A DNA stretch of 62,286 nt from CAYVSF01 sp046482855. Lineage in GTDB: Bacteria; Bacteroidota; Bacteroidia; Bacteroidales; UBA12077. Positions 17,877 through 26,856 of the stretch are shown in pieces. Position numbers and translations under genes: made by a program. Positions within the stretch are counted from its first letter, which is position 1; every line of letters starts with the position of its first letter. The notes under the pieces are model-generated. The model was not told the DNA's origin. It worked only from the letters and a program-made list of their open reading frames with translations, and ran no database searches. The stretch spans positions 1 to 62,286 of the forward strand of contig JAWOEH010000210.1 in NCBI GenBank assembly GCA_046482855.1, read 5' to 3'.

Positions 17877-17884
17877 TATTTTTG
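17877..17884 (+). promoter_or_regulatory. Candidate -7 promoter element for the first ClC gene
   Basis: TATTTTTG matches TAnnTTTG, with TTTTC at 17854-17858 at an 18-bp distance as a weak -33 element. It ends 7 nt before the ATG at 17892, so it overlaps the longer reading frame that begins at 17871 and argues for the later start and a very short leader. Confidence 0.45.
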
Positions 17885-17891
17885 TGCTATT

Positions 17892-19667
17892 ATGGCGCAA
17901 ACTAGTTTATTAGGCAGGATATTACGCTGGCGACTTCGGCATGTTGATGATCGCAAGTTTTTGTTATTTCTGAGTGTTATTGTGGGTATTACTGCAGGTT
18001 TTGCCGCAGTAATAATTAAAAACTCAGTGCATTTTATTCAATCCCTATTAACGGCCGATACCTCGGTAGAAGTACATAGTTATACCTACTTTATTTTTCC
18101 GGCAGTAGGTATTTTTGTGGTAGTGTTATTTACCAAATACCTGCTTCGGCAACCGGTAGGACATGGTATACCAACTACTCTGTATGCTATCTCCAAAGAT
18201 CAGGGTCGGATAAAGCGTCATAATATGTTCAGTTCGATAATTACCAGTGCTTTTACGGTGGGTTTTGGAGGATCGGTAGGATTGGAGGGGCCGACGGTGG
18301 CAACAGGTGCTGCCTGGGGTTCGAACATTGGACGTTTTTTTCATTTGAATTACCGGCAGGTATTGTTGCTATTGGCATGTGCCGGGGCAGGGGCAATGGC
18401 CGCAATTTTTAAAGCCCCCATTGCAGCTATTGTATTTGTTTTGGAGGTGTTGATGGTGGATCTTACCATGACCTCCTTATTGCCTTTGTTGTTTGCCTCC
18501 GTATCTGCAGTAGTGACTTCCATGTTGTTTCTGGGAATGAATGTTCTTTATCCGGCAGAAATTGATACCGGCTTCCGAATCGAAGAACTTATCTATTATA
18601 TTCTGTTGGGAATACTTGGCGGGATTGTTTCGGTATATTTTACCCGGATGTACCGGTTTATTCAATTGAAATTTGATACAATAAAAAGTGCATATTGGAA
18701 GTGGGCTTTGGGAGTAAGCACATTGGGGATGTTGGTTTTCTTTTTCCCAGCTCTTTATGGCGAAGGATACGGGGCTATTAACTCGTGTTTGCAGGGTGAG
18801 CATAACCATTTATTTGACAGTAGCTTGTTTTATACTTTTCAGGAAAATGCCAATATCATTTTTTTGTTTTTTGTTTTGATGATCTTACTTAAAGCTGTCG
18901 CTACAGCTGTTACTTTTGGTGCTGGGGGAGTTGGGGGTGTTTTTGCACCTACCTTGTTTATTGGTGCTAATACCGGGCTCCTTTTTTCCCGTTTGATGTC
19001 ACACTTTGGCATCAAAGAACTCCCTCACTCTAATTTTTCGCTTATTGGCATGGGGGCTTTAATTGCCGGAGTTTTGCATGCTCCCTTAACCGCCATTTTT
19101 CTAATTGCTGAAATTACAGGTGGATACGAACTGTTTCTCCCACTCATGATTGCCGCTGCCGTAGCCTATGCTACCACACGTATTTTCGAGACCCATTCAG
19201 TTTATACGTACCAGCTGGCGCGACGAGGTGAATTGTTTACACACGATAAGGACAAAGTTGTTTTGTCGTTGCTTAAGGTTCAGAATCTTATCGAAAAAAA
19301 TTTCCTGACCATTGGCAAGGATGACTCACTTGGAAAACTAGTAACCGTTATTGCTAAAAGTCAGCGTAATATTATCTCTGTTATTGATGAAGAGAATAAT
19401 TTGCTCGGCATTGTTTTTATTAATGATATTCGTGATATCATGTTTAATCGGGATCTTTACGATAAGGTAAAAGTGCGTGAATTGATGTACATGCCGTCGC
19501 CAACGGTTTCGCCAGATGAATCGATGGAACAGGTGGCATCGAAATTTCAGCATACCAATCATTACAATTTGCCGGTAGTTAAGGATGGGAAGTACATGGG
19601 TTTTGTGTCGCGGGCAAATGTTTTCTCGGCTTACCGTAAGATGTTAAAGGATTTTTCGGACGATTAG
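17892..19667 (+). CDS. ClC-family chloride channel/transporter with CBS domains, copy 1
   Basis: 591 residues from the ATG at 17892; the -7 element excludes the ATG at 17871. A ClC membrane domain (about 25-435) is followed by a pair of CBS domains (about 455-585) that in this family bind nucleotides. Filter motifs: GHGIP at 90-94 where the E. coli exchanger has GSGIP, GLEGP with the gating glutamate E132, and GGVGGVFAPT. The glutamate aligned with E202 of E. coli ClC is present (E185), but the next residue, the proton-transfer E203, is Val, as in ClC channels. The central tyrosine is kept (HSVYTYQL). First of three consecutive paralogues. Confidence 0.93.
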   Translation: MAQTSLLGRILRWRLRHVDDRKFLLFLSVIVGITAGFAAVIIKNSVHFIQSLLTADTSVEVHSYTYFIFPAVGIFVVVLFTKYLLRQPVGHGIPTTLYAISKDQGRIKRHNMFSSIITSAFTVGFGGSVGLEGPTVATGAAWGSNIGRFFHLNYRQVLLLLACAGAGAMAAIFKAPIAAIVFVLEVLMVDLTMTSLLPLLFASVSAVVTSMLFLGMNVLYPAEIDTGFRIEELIYYILLGILGGIVSVYFTRMYRFIQLKFDTIKSAYWKWALGVSTLGMLVFFFPALYGEGYGAINSCLQGEHNHLFDSSLFYTFQENANIIFLFFVLMILLKAVATAVTFGAGGVGGVFAPTLFIGANTGLLFSRLMSHFGIKELPHSNFSLIGMGALIAGVLHAPLTAIFLIAEITGGYELFLPLMIAAAVAYATTRIFETHSVYTYQLARRGELFTHDKDKVVLSLLKVQNLIEKNFLTIGKDDSLGKLVTVIAKSQRNIISVIDEENNLLGIVFINDIRDIMFNRDLYDKVKVRELMYMPSPTVSPDESMEQVASKFQHTNHYNLPVVKDGKYMGFVSRANVFSAYRKMLKDFSDD

Positions 19668-19753
19668 TGGGCTGGTTAAAGTCTGTCTTTATATGTGTTG
19701 TATAACATGTTTTTGTTTTGTGGGATAAGCGGATAATACGCCCATAAAATAGA

Positions 19754-19761
19754 TACTTTTG
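19754..19761 (+). promoter_or_regulatory. Candidate -7 promoter element for the second ClC gene
   Basis: TACTTTTG, an exact TAnnTTTG match, 16 nt before the ATG at 19778. No convincing -33 element. Confidence 0.4.
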
Positions 19762-19777
19762 CGCTTTCCCATTATAA

Positions 19778-21553
19778 ATGAATACACGAAAACTCCTTGC
19801 ACGATTTCTGATCTGGCGGGTTAAGCATATAAAGCAACAACACTTTATACTTATCCTTAGCTTAGTTGTTGGCTTACTTAGTGGCTTAGCGGCTGTTTTG
19901 TTAAAAAATGCGATCCATTATACGCACTACCTTTTAACTCACGGATTTGCCAAGGACTCGGAAAGCTACTGGTATTTGGTGTATCCTATTATTGGCATTC
20001 TCATTACCTATTTATACGTGCGATATTTTGTGAAAGATCATATTGGACATGGTGTTTCGCGTATACTTTATGCTATTTCTAAAAGGAATAGCCGTATAAA
20101 GTCGCATAATAACTATAGCTCCATGATTGCCAGTACCTTTACCATTGGTTTTGGCGGAAGTGTGGGCTCTGAGGCACCAATTGTGCTTACAGGGGCCTCT
20201 ATTGGTTCTACGCTTGGACGGTTGTTACGAATGAATTATAAAACCATCACCTTGCTTGTAGGGTGTGGTGCTGCCGGAGCTATTGCCGGTATTTTTAAAG
20301 CGCCATTGGCCGGGTTGGTTTTTACCCTTGAGGTGCTGATGATAGATCTTACCATGGCCTCTATTGTGCCTCTTTTAATCAGCGCTGTAACTTCTGCTTC
20401 GGTAGCTTTCTTTCTGATGGGCAAAGGAGTTATTTTTTCCTATAAAATTGTCGATCCTTTTGTGCTGGATAATATTCCCTACCTCATTCTGCTGGGTGTG
20501 GTAACAGGATTTTTGAGTTTATTGTTTACTCGGGGAGCCATGCGCATCGAAAAGCAGTTTGAGCGTATTCAACATCCTGGCGCCCGCATTTTGACCGGAG
20601 GTGTAATTTTAAGTGTGCTTATCTTTTTATTTCCACCACTTTATGGCGAAGGCTATGAAACCATACGGGCACTGCTCTCGAATCAGAGTGGCACACTTGC
20701 CCATAGTACGCTTTTTTACTTTGTGCAGGATAATTTTTGGTTTTTTGCCCTATACTTGCTCCTAATTTTGGGATTTAAAGTGATTGCGATGGCGGCTACT
20801 ACCGGTAGCGGCGGGGTAGGCGGCATCTTCGCACCCACCTTGTTTATGGGTGGAGTGGCAGGATTCCTGTTTGCCCGGCTAATCAATAGTTTCTCTTTTA
20901 TTCAGGTGTCAGAAAGCAACTTTGCCTTAGTGGGTATGGGAGGCCTGATGGCAGGAGTAATGCATGCTCCGCTTACAGGTATCTTTCTGATTGCCGAAAT
21001 TACCGGTGGATATGGCTTGTTTGTTCCTTTAATGATTGTTGCAACTATCTCCTATCTGACTATTATGCCCTTTGAGCCCCATTCCATCTACACCAAACGA
21101 TTGGCTCGCCGGGGCGAGCTGATTACGCACCATAAGGATCGGGCTGTTTTAACACTTATGCGCATGGGCGACGTGGTGGAGAAGGATTTGAAAAAAGTTG
21201 GCCCTGATCAAACACTGGGCGATTTGGTAAAGGTTGTTTCCAAATCGTGCAGGAATATCTTCCCTGTGGTTGATGAGGAAAATATGCTGGTAGGTATTGT
21301 CCTTCTGGATAATATTCGCGACATCATGTTCAATCAGGAGATGTATGCTGACACCTACGTGCATGAGCTGATGATCATGCCGCCTTCCTATGTTTCATCG
21401 GACGAAAATATGGACTGCGTGATGAAAAAGTTTGAAGAGACAGGTGCATGGAACCTACCGGTGATTGATGATGGCAAGTATGTAGGGTTTGTTTCCAAAT
21501 CGAAAATCTTTAATACCTACCGTACCCTGCTGGTACAATTCTCAGACGAATAA
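19778..21553 (+). CDS. ClC-family chloride channel/transporter with CBS domains, copy 2
   Basis: 591 residues, collinear with its neighbours: ClC domain, then two CBS domains (about 455-585). The first filter motif is GHGVS (90-94) rather than GHGIP or GSGIP, so the proline is lost. The gate motif is GSEAP with E132. E185 is followed by Val, so the second proton glutamate is missing. GGVGGIFAPT and the pore tyrosine (HSIYTKRL) are present. It begins 110 bp after copy 1 and has its own -7 element, so the three genes need not be one operon. Ion selectivity probably differs from copy 1 because of the filter change; that is inference. Confidence 0.93.
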   Translation: MNTRKLLARFLIWRVKHIKQQHFILILSLVVGLLSGLAAVLLKNAIHYTHYLLTHGFAKDSESYWYLVYPIIGILITYLYVRYFVKDHIGHGVSRILYAISKRNSRIKSHNNYSSMIASTFTIGFGGSVGSEAPIVLTGASIGSTLGRLLRMNYKTITLLVGCGAAGAIAGIFKAPLAGLVFTLEVLMIDLTMASIVPLLISAVTSASVAFFLMGKGVIFSYKIVDPFVLDNIPYLILLGVVTGFLSLLFTRGAMRIEKQFERIQHPGARILTGGVILSVLIFLFPPLYGEGYETIRALLSNQSGTLAHSTLFYFVQDNFWFFALYLLLILGFKVIAMAATTGSGGVGGIFAPTLFMGGVAGFLFARLINSFSFIQVSESNFALVGMGGLMAGVMHAPLTGIFLIAEITGGYGLFVPLMIVATISYLTIMPFEPHSIYTKRLARRGELITHHKDRAVLTLMRMGDVVEKDLKKVGPDQTLGDLVKVVSKSCRNIFPVVDEENMLVGIVLLDNIRDIMFNQEMYADTYVHELMIMPPSYVSSDENMDCVMKKFEETGAWNLPVIDDGKYVGFVSKSKIFNTYRTLLVQFSDE

Positions 21554-21623
21554 TGAGGAGGGCATTTTTTTTTGGCCAAATTGTTTTGTAATTTGTTTCT
21601 TGGCTATTGATAAGCTTTGAACC

Positions 21624-23396
21624 ATGCCTATTCGTTCACCGTTAGTATATTTGCGCTTTTTAAGACAAAGGTTACACCTTCATCGCTACCTTTTGTTTTT
21701 AAGTTTGCTTGCGGGGTTAGGAGGAGGCTTTGTAGCTCTGATTTTAAAAAGTACCGTTTTTCTTTTACATCGAAAGCTTGTGGGAGCTGGTACGTTTGAT
21801 ACGCATCATCCGATGTTGTTTGTGTATCCGATAGTAGGAATTGCACTTGTATTTTTATTCCGCAAGTTTGTGTTAAAAGATATGGGGACTCACAATATCA
21901 GTGCAATTTTATTAGCTATTTCTCAACAACGAAGCCGCCTCCCTGCCCATAAGATGTTTTCATCGGTTATTGGGGGCATTTTCACCGCCGGCTTTGGGGG
22001 CTCTATTGGATTGGAGTCACCTATCATATCATCAGGAGGAGCTATTGGTTCTAATCTGGGACGCAATCTTCAGTTATCCTATAAAGAAACCACGCTGTTA
22101 TTAGCCTGTGGTTCTGCCGGTGCCATTTCAGCCATTTTTCATACACCTTTGGCAGCTATTGTTTTTGCTGTAGAGGTGTTGCTTATCGATTTAAGTCGTT
22201 TTTCGCTTATCCCTCTGTTAACGGCCTCGATAAGTGGAGCCGTTGTAACGAATATATTTTTTCAGGATGAAATCTTGTTCGAGTTTATTTTGCGAGATCC
22301 TTACTTGGTCAGGCATACAGGGTTTTATATTTTGTTAGGCGTTTTAACCGGTTTGGTCTCCGTTTATTTTACGCGTACCTACCGCTATGTGGAAAATTGG
22401 CTCGAGGGCTATTCACAGGGGGTGCGACTGTTACTGGGTGGCTTATTGCTGGGTGGCATGCTGTTTCTTTTTCCTGCCCTTTACGGAGAAGGGTATTTGG
22501 TTGTGAAAGCTTTATTTGCTGGAGCTTACGATAGGGTATTGGGCAGTAGTTTGCCTTTTGATATCCCGTGGAATGCCTGGATGTTTGGGGCTTTTTTTCT
22601 GCTATTGCTTTTACTTAAAGTTGTTGCTACATCGGTTACCATTAGTAGTGGAGGTATTGGAGGAATCTTTGCTCCGTCATTATTCACCGGCGCTATTACG
22701 GGAACACTTTTCGGACATATTCTTAATCATACTGGCTTGAATTTGCAGGTTTCGGAAAGTAATTTTACGCTTGTAGGCATGGCTGGTGTATTAAGTGGCG
22801 TATTACATGCACCCCTTACAGGGTTATTTCTTATTGCTGAAACCACTCAAGGATACGAATTAATTGTGCCCCTGATGATTGTTATTACAATCTCCTTTTT
22901 GGTGGTGAAACGATTAGAGCCGCACTCGATTTTCACCAGTTACTTGGAAAAGAAGGGGAAATTAATCACCCATCATAAAGATCGGGCTGTTTTAACTTTT
23001 ATGGAGTTGTCGCATGTTATAGAAAAAGATTTTGCCACAGTGTCTGTCGATGGGAAATTAGGGGATCTTGTAGCTGTAATTGCTCAATCGCAGCGCGACA
23101 TTTTCCCGGTATTGGATGAGGATGGGATTTTAAACGGTGTTATTTATCTTAGTAAGATTCGAAAAATCATGTTTAAACAGGAGTGGTATGATGAGGTATC
23201 GATTGAAGAACTTATGGAGCTGCCTCCTCATTATGTCTCCATGGATGATTCTATGCGGGAAGTGGTACGTAAATTTGAAGAATCCGGAGCCTGGAATTTA
23301 CCTGTTATATGGAATGCACGTTATCAAGGTATGGTATCACGCTCCAAATTATTTTCAACGTATCGCGGCTTATTATTAGAAATATCAGCTGAATAA
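21624..23396 (+). CDS. ClC-family chloride channel/transporter with CBS domains, copy 3 (divergent filter)
   Basis: 590 residues, the same architecture as copies 1 and 2. The filter is the most altered: the GSGIP region reads MGTHNIS, the gate motif is GLESP (E131), and the pore tyrosine position is Phe (HSIFTSYL). E184 is followed by Val. GGIGGIFAPS is kept, as are two CBS domains at the C-terminus. The start aligns with the other copies (basic MPIRSPLVYLRFLRQRL). It lies 70 bp after copy 2 and ends at a strong terminator. The gene is intact, so the changes look like specialisation rather than decay. Confidence 0.92.
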   Translation: MPIRSPLVYLRFLRQRLHLHRYLLFLSLLAGLGGGFVALILKSTVFLLHRKLVGAGTFDTHHPMLFVYPIVGIALVFLFRKFVLKDMGTHNISAILLAISQQRSRLPAHKMFSSVIGGIFTAGFGGSIGLESPIISSGGAIGSNLGRNLQLSYKETTLLLACGSAGAISAIFHTPLAAIVFAVEVLLIDLSRFSLIPLLTASISGAVVTNIFFQDEILFEFILRDPYLVRHTGFYILLGVLTGLVSVYFTRTYRYVENWLEGYSQGVRLLLGGLLLGGMLFLFPALYGEGYLVVKALFAGAYDRVLGSSLPFDIPWNAWMFGAFFLLLLLLKVVATSVTISSGGIGGIFAPSLFTGAITGTLFGHILNHTGLNLQVSESNFTLVGMAGVLSGVLHAPLTGLFLIAETTQGYELIVPLMIVITISFLVVKRLEPHSIFTSYLEKKGKLITHHKDRAVLTFMELSHVIEKDFATVSVDGKLGDLVAVIAQSQRDIFPVLDEDGILNGVIYLSKIRKIMFKQEWYDEVSIEELMELPPHYVSMDDSMREVVRKFEESGAWNLPVIWNARYQGMVSRSKLFSTYRGLLLEISAE

Positions 23397-23398
23397 AA

Positions 23399-23420
23399 AA
23401 AGGGCTCAAAGGAGCCCTTT
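23399..23420. terminator. Bidirectional terminator after the ClC array
   Basis: AAAGGGCTC pairs with GAGCCCTTT around a 4-nt AAAG loop, with flanking A and T tracts. It separates the third ClC gene from the convergent small membrane protein. Confidence 0.85.
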
Positions 23421-23438
23421 AAAATGGTAATATCAGGC

Positions 23439-23831
23439 TTATTCCATGTGTTTTAGGTTTAGGCCATACATGATGATAAAGGCAGCTGTAAAGATGAGGC
23501 TCAGGATACCAAAGCCCAAAATCAGGATAACTACCTGCGCTGCGGTGTACAAATAGAAACCTATTCGTTTCAGGTTCCACATTAGGATTGCACCGTATAA
23601 CGATGCCCCAAACAGAAGCAGAAGGATGATGGATTTTATCGGGCCTGCCGACACTCCTGTGGGCATTGGGAAAGCACTAGCCATGGACTCAATGGCGCCG
23701 GCAGCAAGCAGGCCAATGAGGGTAAATAGCAATGCCAATCCCGATCCAATAAAAGTGAGGATACACAAAACGGTTAAAAATACTGGTCGTTGAGTGGTTA
23801 CTTGATTTTCAACATGTACTTGTTCTTCCAT
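23439..23831 (-). CDS. Small membrane protein, four predicted helices
   Basis: 130 residues from the ATG at 23831, chosen because it begins MEEQVHVENQ, a polar tail followed by the first helix. An upstream in-frame ATG at 23882 would add a short hydrophobic stretch. Hydrophobic segments lie near 18-45, 65-85, 92-105 and 108-127 (including FLTVLCILTFIGSGLALLF). I recognise no named family beyond generic Bacteroidota membrane proteins of this layout. A single-gene unit, convergent with the ClC array. Confidence 0.7.
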   Translation of the reverse strand: MEEQVHVENQVTTQRPVFLTVLCILTFIGSGLALLFTLIGLLAAGAIESMASAFPMPTGVSAGPIKSIILLLLFGASLYGAILMWNLKRIGFYLYTAAQVVILILGFGILSLIFTAAFIIMYGLNLKHME

Positions 23832-24041
23832 AGTGTTAAGGGTTAGTTTATTATAGCTATTAAATATACAAAAAAAAACCAAGTGTTTACCCTATTTTTA
23901 AGAGGGAAATTATTATGTTGGTTAATGGGGTTTTGGCGTTAGTTAGTTGCCAATTATGGTATGTTAGTCAAAAAAATGTAACTTTTTAAACTTGTGTTTA
24001 TTGAAATTTATCCTTAATATTGTGTGCATTAACAGTTCTCT

Positions 24042-24470
24042 ATGTTTCTCAAACCCCAAATAGCATTTCCCACAAAATTATTGCGGGAAGACTCGGCGCC
24101 TATTGTGCTGGTTGTTGAAGATGATGATGTAAGTTATTACCTGATTCAGGAGATATTAACGTTGCATCATGTGCATCATTTTCGGGCTGAAAATGGGCTC
24201 GAGGCCATCGATATGGCCAGTAAATATGGACATTTGCTTAATGCTGTTTTAATGGATATACGTTTGCCGGAAATGAACGGCTACGATGCCACCCGGCATA
24301 TCAAAGGCCTGCAACCTTCGTTACCTGTAATTGCTCTTACCGCCTTTGTTCATCAACATAGTGCCCGTGATTCCAAAGCTGCCGGTTGTGATGCGTATAT
24401 TGCCAAACCACTGGATCTTAAAAACCTTATCGACGTACTTTTCTCATTCATTCCCCTACCTAAACATTAG
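24042..24470 (+). CDS. Single-domain response regulator (receiver only)
   Basis: 142 residues. A 20-residue N-terminal extension precedes a receiver domain with E26/D27/D28, phospho-acceptor D72 (LMDIRLPEMNGY), T100 and K122 (AKPLD). There is no output domain. In these bacteria such proteins often resemble the receiver of hybrid histidine kinases. No kinase gene is adjacent, so its partner must be elsewhere. It is not closely similar to the lone receiver at 3602 (different extension and helix sequences). Monocistronic. Confidence 0.9.
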   Translation: MFLKPQIAFPTKLLREDSAPIVLVVEDDDVSYYLIQEILTLHHVHHFRAENGLEAIDMASKYGHLLNAVLMDIRLPEMNGYDATRHIKGLQPSLPVIALTAFVHQHSARDSKAAGCDAYIAKPLDLKNLIDVLFSFIPLPKH

Positions 24471-24529
24471 GGGACAAATGATATGTTTTAAGAAATCTTT
24501 ATTTATTTTTTTTCGCGCTCAATATTCGT

Positions 24530-24537
24530 TATTTTTG
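24530..24537 (+). promoter_or_regulatory. Candidate -7 promoter element for glyA
   Basis: TATTTTTG, a TAnnTTTG match, in the 194-bp gap before glyA. A T-rich run about 16 bp upstream could act as the -33 region. It implies a leader of about 120 nt with no riboswitch that I can recognise. Confidence 0.4.
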
Positions 24538-24664
24538 GCAGACATTTTCTTTTGCCTGGAAGAATTCGTTTATAGTAAATAGTGAATATACTTGTCTATA
24601 AGCTTAAGGAAGAGAATAGAATTATTGCATAAAATAATAGTTAGCCAGTAAAACAATTTATCGG

Positions 24665-25945
24665 ATGAAAAGAGATACAAAAATTTTTGACCTGATCAAC
24701 CAGGAGCGTGACCGCCAGGTTAATGGAATTGAGTTAATAGCTTCGGAGAACTTTGTCAGCGAACAGGTATTGGAGGCAATGGGCTCTGTTATGACCAATA
24801 AGTATGCCGAAGGATACCCCGGGAAGCGTTATTATGGGGGGTGTGAAATTGTTGATCAATCAGAGGATCTTGCCCGTGAACGTTTGAAGCAATTGTACAA
24901 CGCTGAATGGGTGAATGTACAACCACACTCAGGAGCACAAGCCAATGCTGCCGTATTCTTAACCTGTCTGAATGCAGGAGATACCTTTATGGGGCTCGAT
25001 CTTTCCCACGGCGGACACTTGTCGCATGGTTCGCCTGTTAACCTTTCAGGAATTCTTTACCGGGCTGTTTCCTATGGCGTGAAAGAAGATACCGGTCTTG
25101 TTGACTATGATATGATGGAGGAGGTAGCGCTTAAGGAAAAACCGAAATTGATTGTTGGGGGTGCCTCAGCTTACTCACGTGAATGGGATTATAAGCGAAT
25201 GCGCGAAATTGCCGATAAAATTGGTGCCCTGCTGATGATTGATATGGCGCACCCTGCAGGATTAATTGCTGCCGGCTTGTTAGATAATCCTTTGGATTAT
25301 GCTCATATTGTTACTTCTACTACACATAAAACTTTGCGTGGCCCACGTGGCGGTATCATTCTTATGGGTAAAGACTTCGATAACCCATGGGGGAAGGCGA
25401 CCAAGAAAGGGGTGATTCGAAAGATGAGTTCACTCCTTGACTCAGGTGTGTTTCCTGGTACGCAAGGGGGGCCACTCGAGCATGTAATAGCTGCTAAGGC
25501 AGTTGCCTTTGGCGAGGCTCTGTCTCCAGAGTTTAAAGAGTATCAGGCGCAGGTAAAGAAGAATGCCGCTCGTATGGCAGAATGCTTTATTGAAAAAGGG
25601 TACAAAGTGATTTCCGGAGGTACTGACAACCATTCAATGCTAATTGATTTACGTACCAAAGTTCCGGAGGTTACCGGTAAATTAGTTGAGAATACTGCTG
25701 TTAAAGCTCATATTACCATTAATAAAAATATGGTGCCATTCGATAGCCGCTCGCCATTCCAGACTTCAGGTATTCGCCTGGGAACAGCCGCCCTTACTAC
25801 ACGTGGTTTGAAGGTGGAGCATATGGATAAAATTGTAGACTTCCTTGATCGTGTAATTATGGACATCGAGAACGAAGCGAACTTGAAGCAAGTTGGCACC
25901 GAGGTGCAGGAGATGATGAGTAAATTCCCTCTGTTTGCATATTAA
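24665..25945 (+). CDS. glyA: Serine hydroxymethyltransferase
   Basis: 426 residues, standard length. A pyridoxal-phosphate enzyme that interconverts serine and glycine while charging tetrahydrofolate with a one-carbon unit. The PLP lysine is K222 in TSTTHKTLRGPRGG. Other conserved parts include the ELIASENF N-terminus, YAEGYPGKRYYGG and the QPHSGAQANAA cofactor region. Cytosolic dimer or tetramer. Single-gene unit with its own terminator. Confidence 0.97.
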   Translation: MKRDTKIFDLINQERDRQVNGIELIASENFVSEQVLEAMGSVMTNKYAEGYPGKRYYGGCEIVDQSEDLARERLKQLYNAEWVNVQPHSGAQANAAVFLTCLNAGDTFMGLDLSHGGHLSHGSPVNLSGILYRAVSYGVKEDTGLVDYDMMEEVALKEKPKLIVGGASAYSREWDYKRMREIADKIGALLMIDMAHPAGLIAAGLLDNPLDYAHIVTSTTHKTLRGPRGGIILMGKDFDNPWGKATKKGVIRKMSSLLDSGVFPGTQGGPLEHVIAAKAVAFGEALSPEFKEYQAQVKKNAARMAECFIEKGYKVISGGTDNHSMLIDLRTKVPEVTGKLVENTAVKAHITINKNMVPFDSRSPFQTSGIRLGTAALTTRGLKVEHMDKIVDFLDRVIMDIENEANLKQVGTEVQEMMSKFPLFAY

Positions 25946-25965
25946 TATACTTTCCTATATTAAAC

Positions 25966-25993
25966 AAAAAGGGACTTTTTAAGTCCCTTTTTT
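25966..25993 (+). terminator. Rho-independent terminator of glyA
   Basis: AAAAAGGGACTT pairs with AAGTCCCTTTTTT around a TTT loop, ending in a run of T. Confidence 0.85.
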
Positions 25994-26051
25994 ATTACCT
26001 TGTTGCGAAGGTAAATTTCTGGAAATCCAACTATTTGTAAAACCCTTATTT

Positions 26052-26804
26052 ATGGAATGGTATATTATAGTAGCAGTTGTGGGTGTAGGGTTCCTTGCCG
26101 GTTTTATTAATACGCTTGCCGGAAGCGGTTCGCTGCTTACCCTGCCTTTATTAATGTTTTTAGGGCTGCCTGCTAATGTAGCCAATGGGACAAACCGAAT
26201 TGCTATTCTTTTGCAGAATGTTGTGGGGGTTGCAAGTTTCAAGCAGCAAAAGGTATTGGACATGCGTTTGGGCATTTGGCTAGCCTTACCTACGATTGTG
26301 GGGTCGATAATCGGCGCTCAAATTGCTATTGAGTTAAACGAGTTGGTGATGAAGCGTATAATTGGTGGCTTGCTCGTAGTTATGTTTGTGCTTATTCTTT
26401 ATAAACCTGGCACCTGGATAAAAGATCAAGCCGGACAGGTTCATGCAAAACCCGGAATTCTGCAGATGATCATTTTTTTCTTTATTGGTATTTACGGTGG
26501 GTTTATTCAGGCAGGAGTAGGCTTGTTTCTATTGGCTGGCTTGGTAATGGGTGCCGGCGTGGATTTGGTGAAGGCCAATGCATTAAAAGTATTTATTGTG
26601 TTACTTTATACACCCTTGGCACTTGGCATTTTTATGCTGAACAATCAGGTAAACTATAAGTGGGGACTTATTCTGGCCGCGGGAAATATGCTGGGAGCTT
26701 TTGTTGGCGCTCGTGTCGCTGTAAGCTGGGGAGCCACCTTTGTGCGGTGGGTGTTACTTGCTGTGATTTTAATTTCGGCTACCCGGTTACTGGGGCTATG
26801 GTAA
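26052..26804 (+). CDS. TauE/SafE-family membrane permease (probable anion exporter)
   Basis: 250 residues with about eight hydrophobic helices in two similar halves. The family pattern is visible at the start of each half: GFLAGFINTLAGSGSLLTLPLL near residue 13 and IFFFIGIYGGFIQAGVGLFLL near 138. Members move sulfite, sulfoacetate and related small organic anions across the inner membrane, but the substrate here is unknown. No sulfur-metabolism genes are adjacent. It converges on tonB. Confidence 0.88.
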   Translation: MEWYIIVAVVGVGFLAGFINTLAGSGSLLTLPLLMFLGLPANVANGTNRIAILLQNVVGVASFKQQKVLDMRLGIWLALPTIVGSIIGAQIAIELNELVMKRIIGGLLVVMFVLILYKPGTWIKDQAGQVHAKPGILQMIIFFFIGIYGGFIQAGVGLFLLAGLVMGAGVDLVKANALKVFIVLLYTPLALGIFMLNNQVNYKWGLILAAGNMLGAFVGARVAVSWGATFVRWVLLAVILISATRLLGLW

Positions 26805-26806
26805 TA

Positions 26807-26836
26807 AAAAGACCGCCACAAGCGCAGCGATCTTTT
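26807..26836. terminator. Imperfect hairpin between the TauE-type gene and tonB
   Basis: AAAAGA-C-CGC pairs with GCG-A-TCTTTT, with one C-A mismatch and a 10-nt loop. It is placed between convergent stop codons and flanked by A/T runs. Confidence 0.4.
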
Positions 26837-26856
26837 GTACTAGTTTGTTTTCGGAA

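Noticed and set aside
17871..17891. Upstream ATG giving a 7-residue extension of ClC copy 1.
   Set aside because: A -7 promoter element (17877-17884) overlaps it, so it would not be in the transcript; copies 2 and 3 also align from the later start.
21641..21660. TATATTTG inside the start of ClC copy 3.
   Set aside because: Fits the -7 consensus but lies within the coding region; a start downstream would lose the conserved basic N-terminus.
24471..24664. Possible glycine riboswitch before glyA.
   Set aside because: The leader is AT-rich and has no aptamer-like conserved blocks; only a promoter element could be supported.
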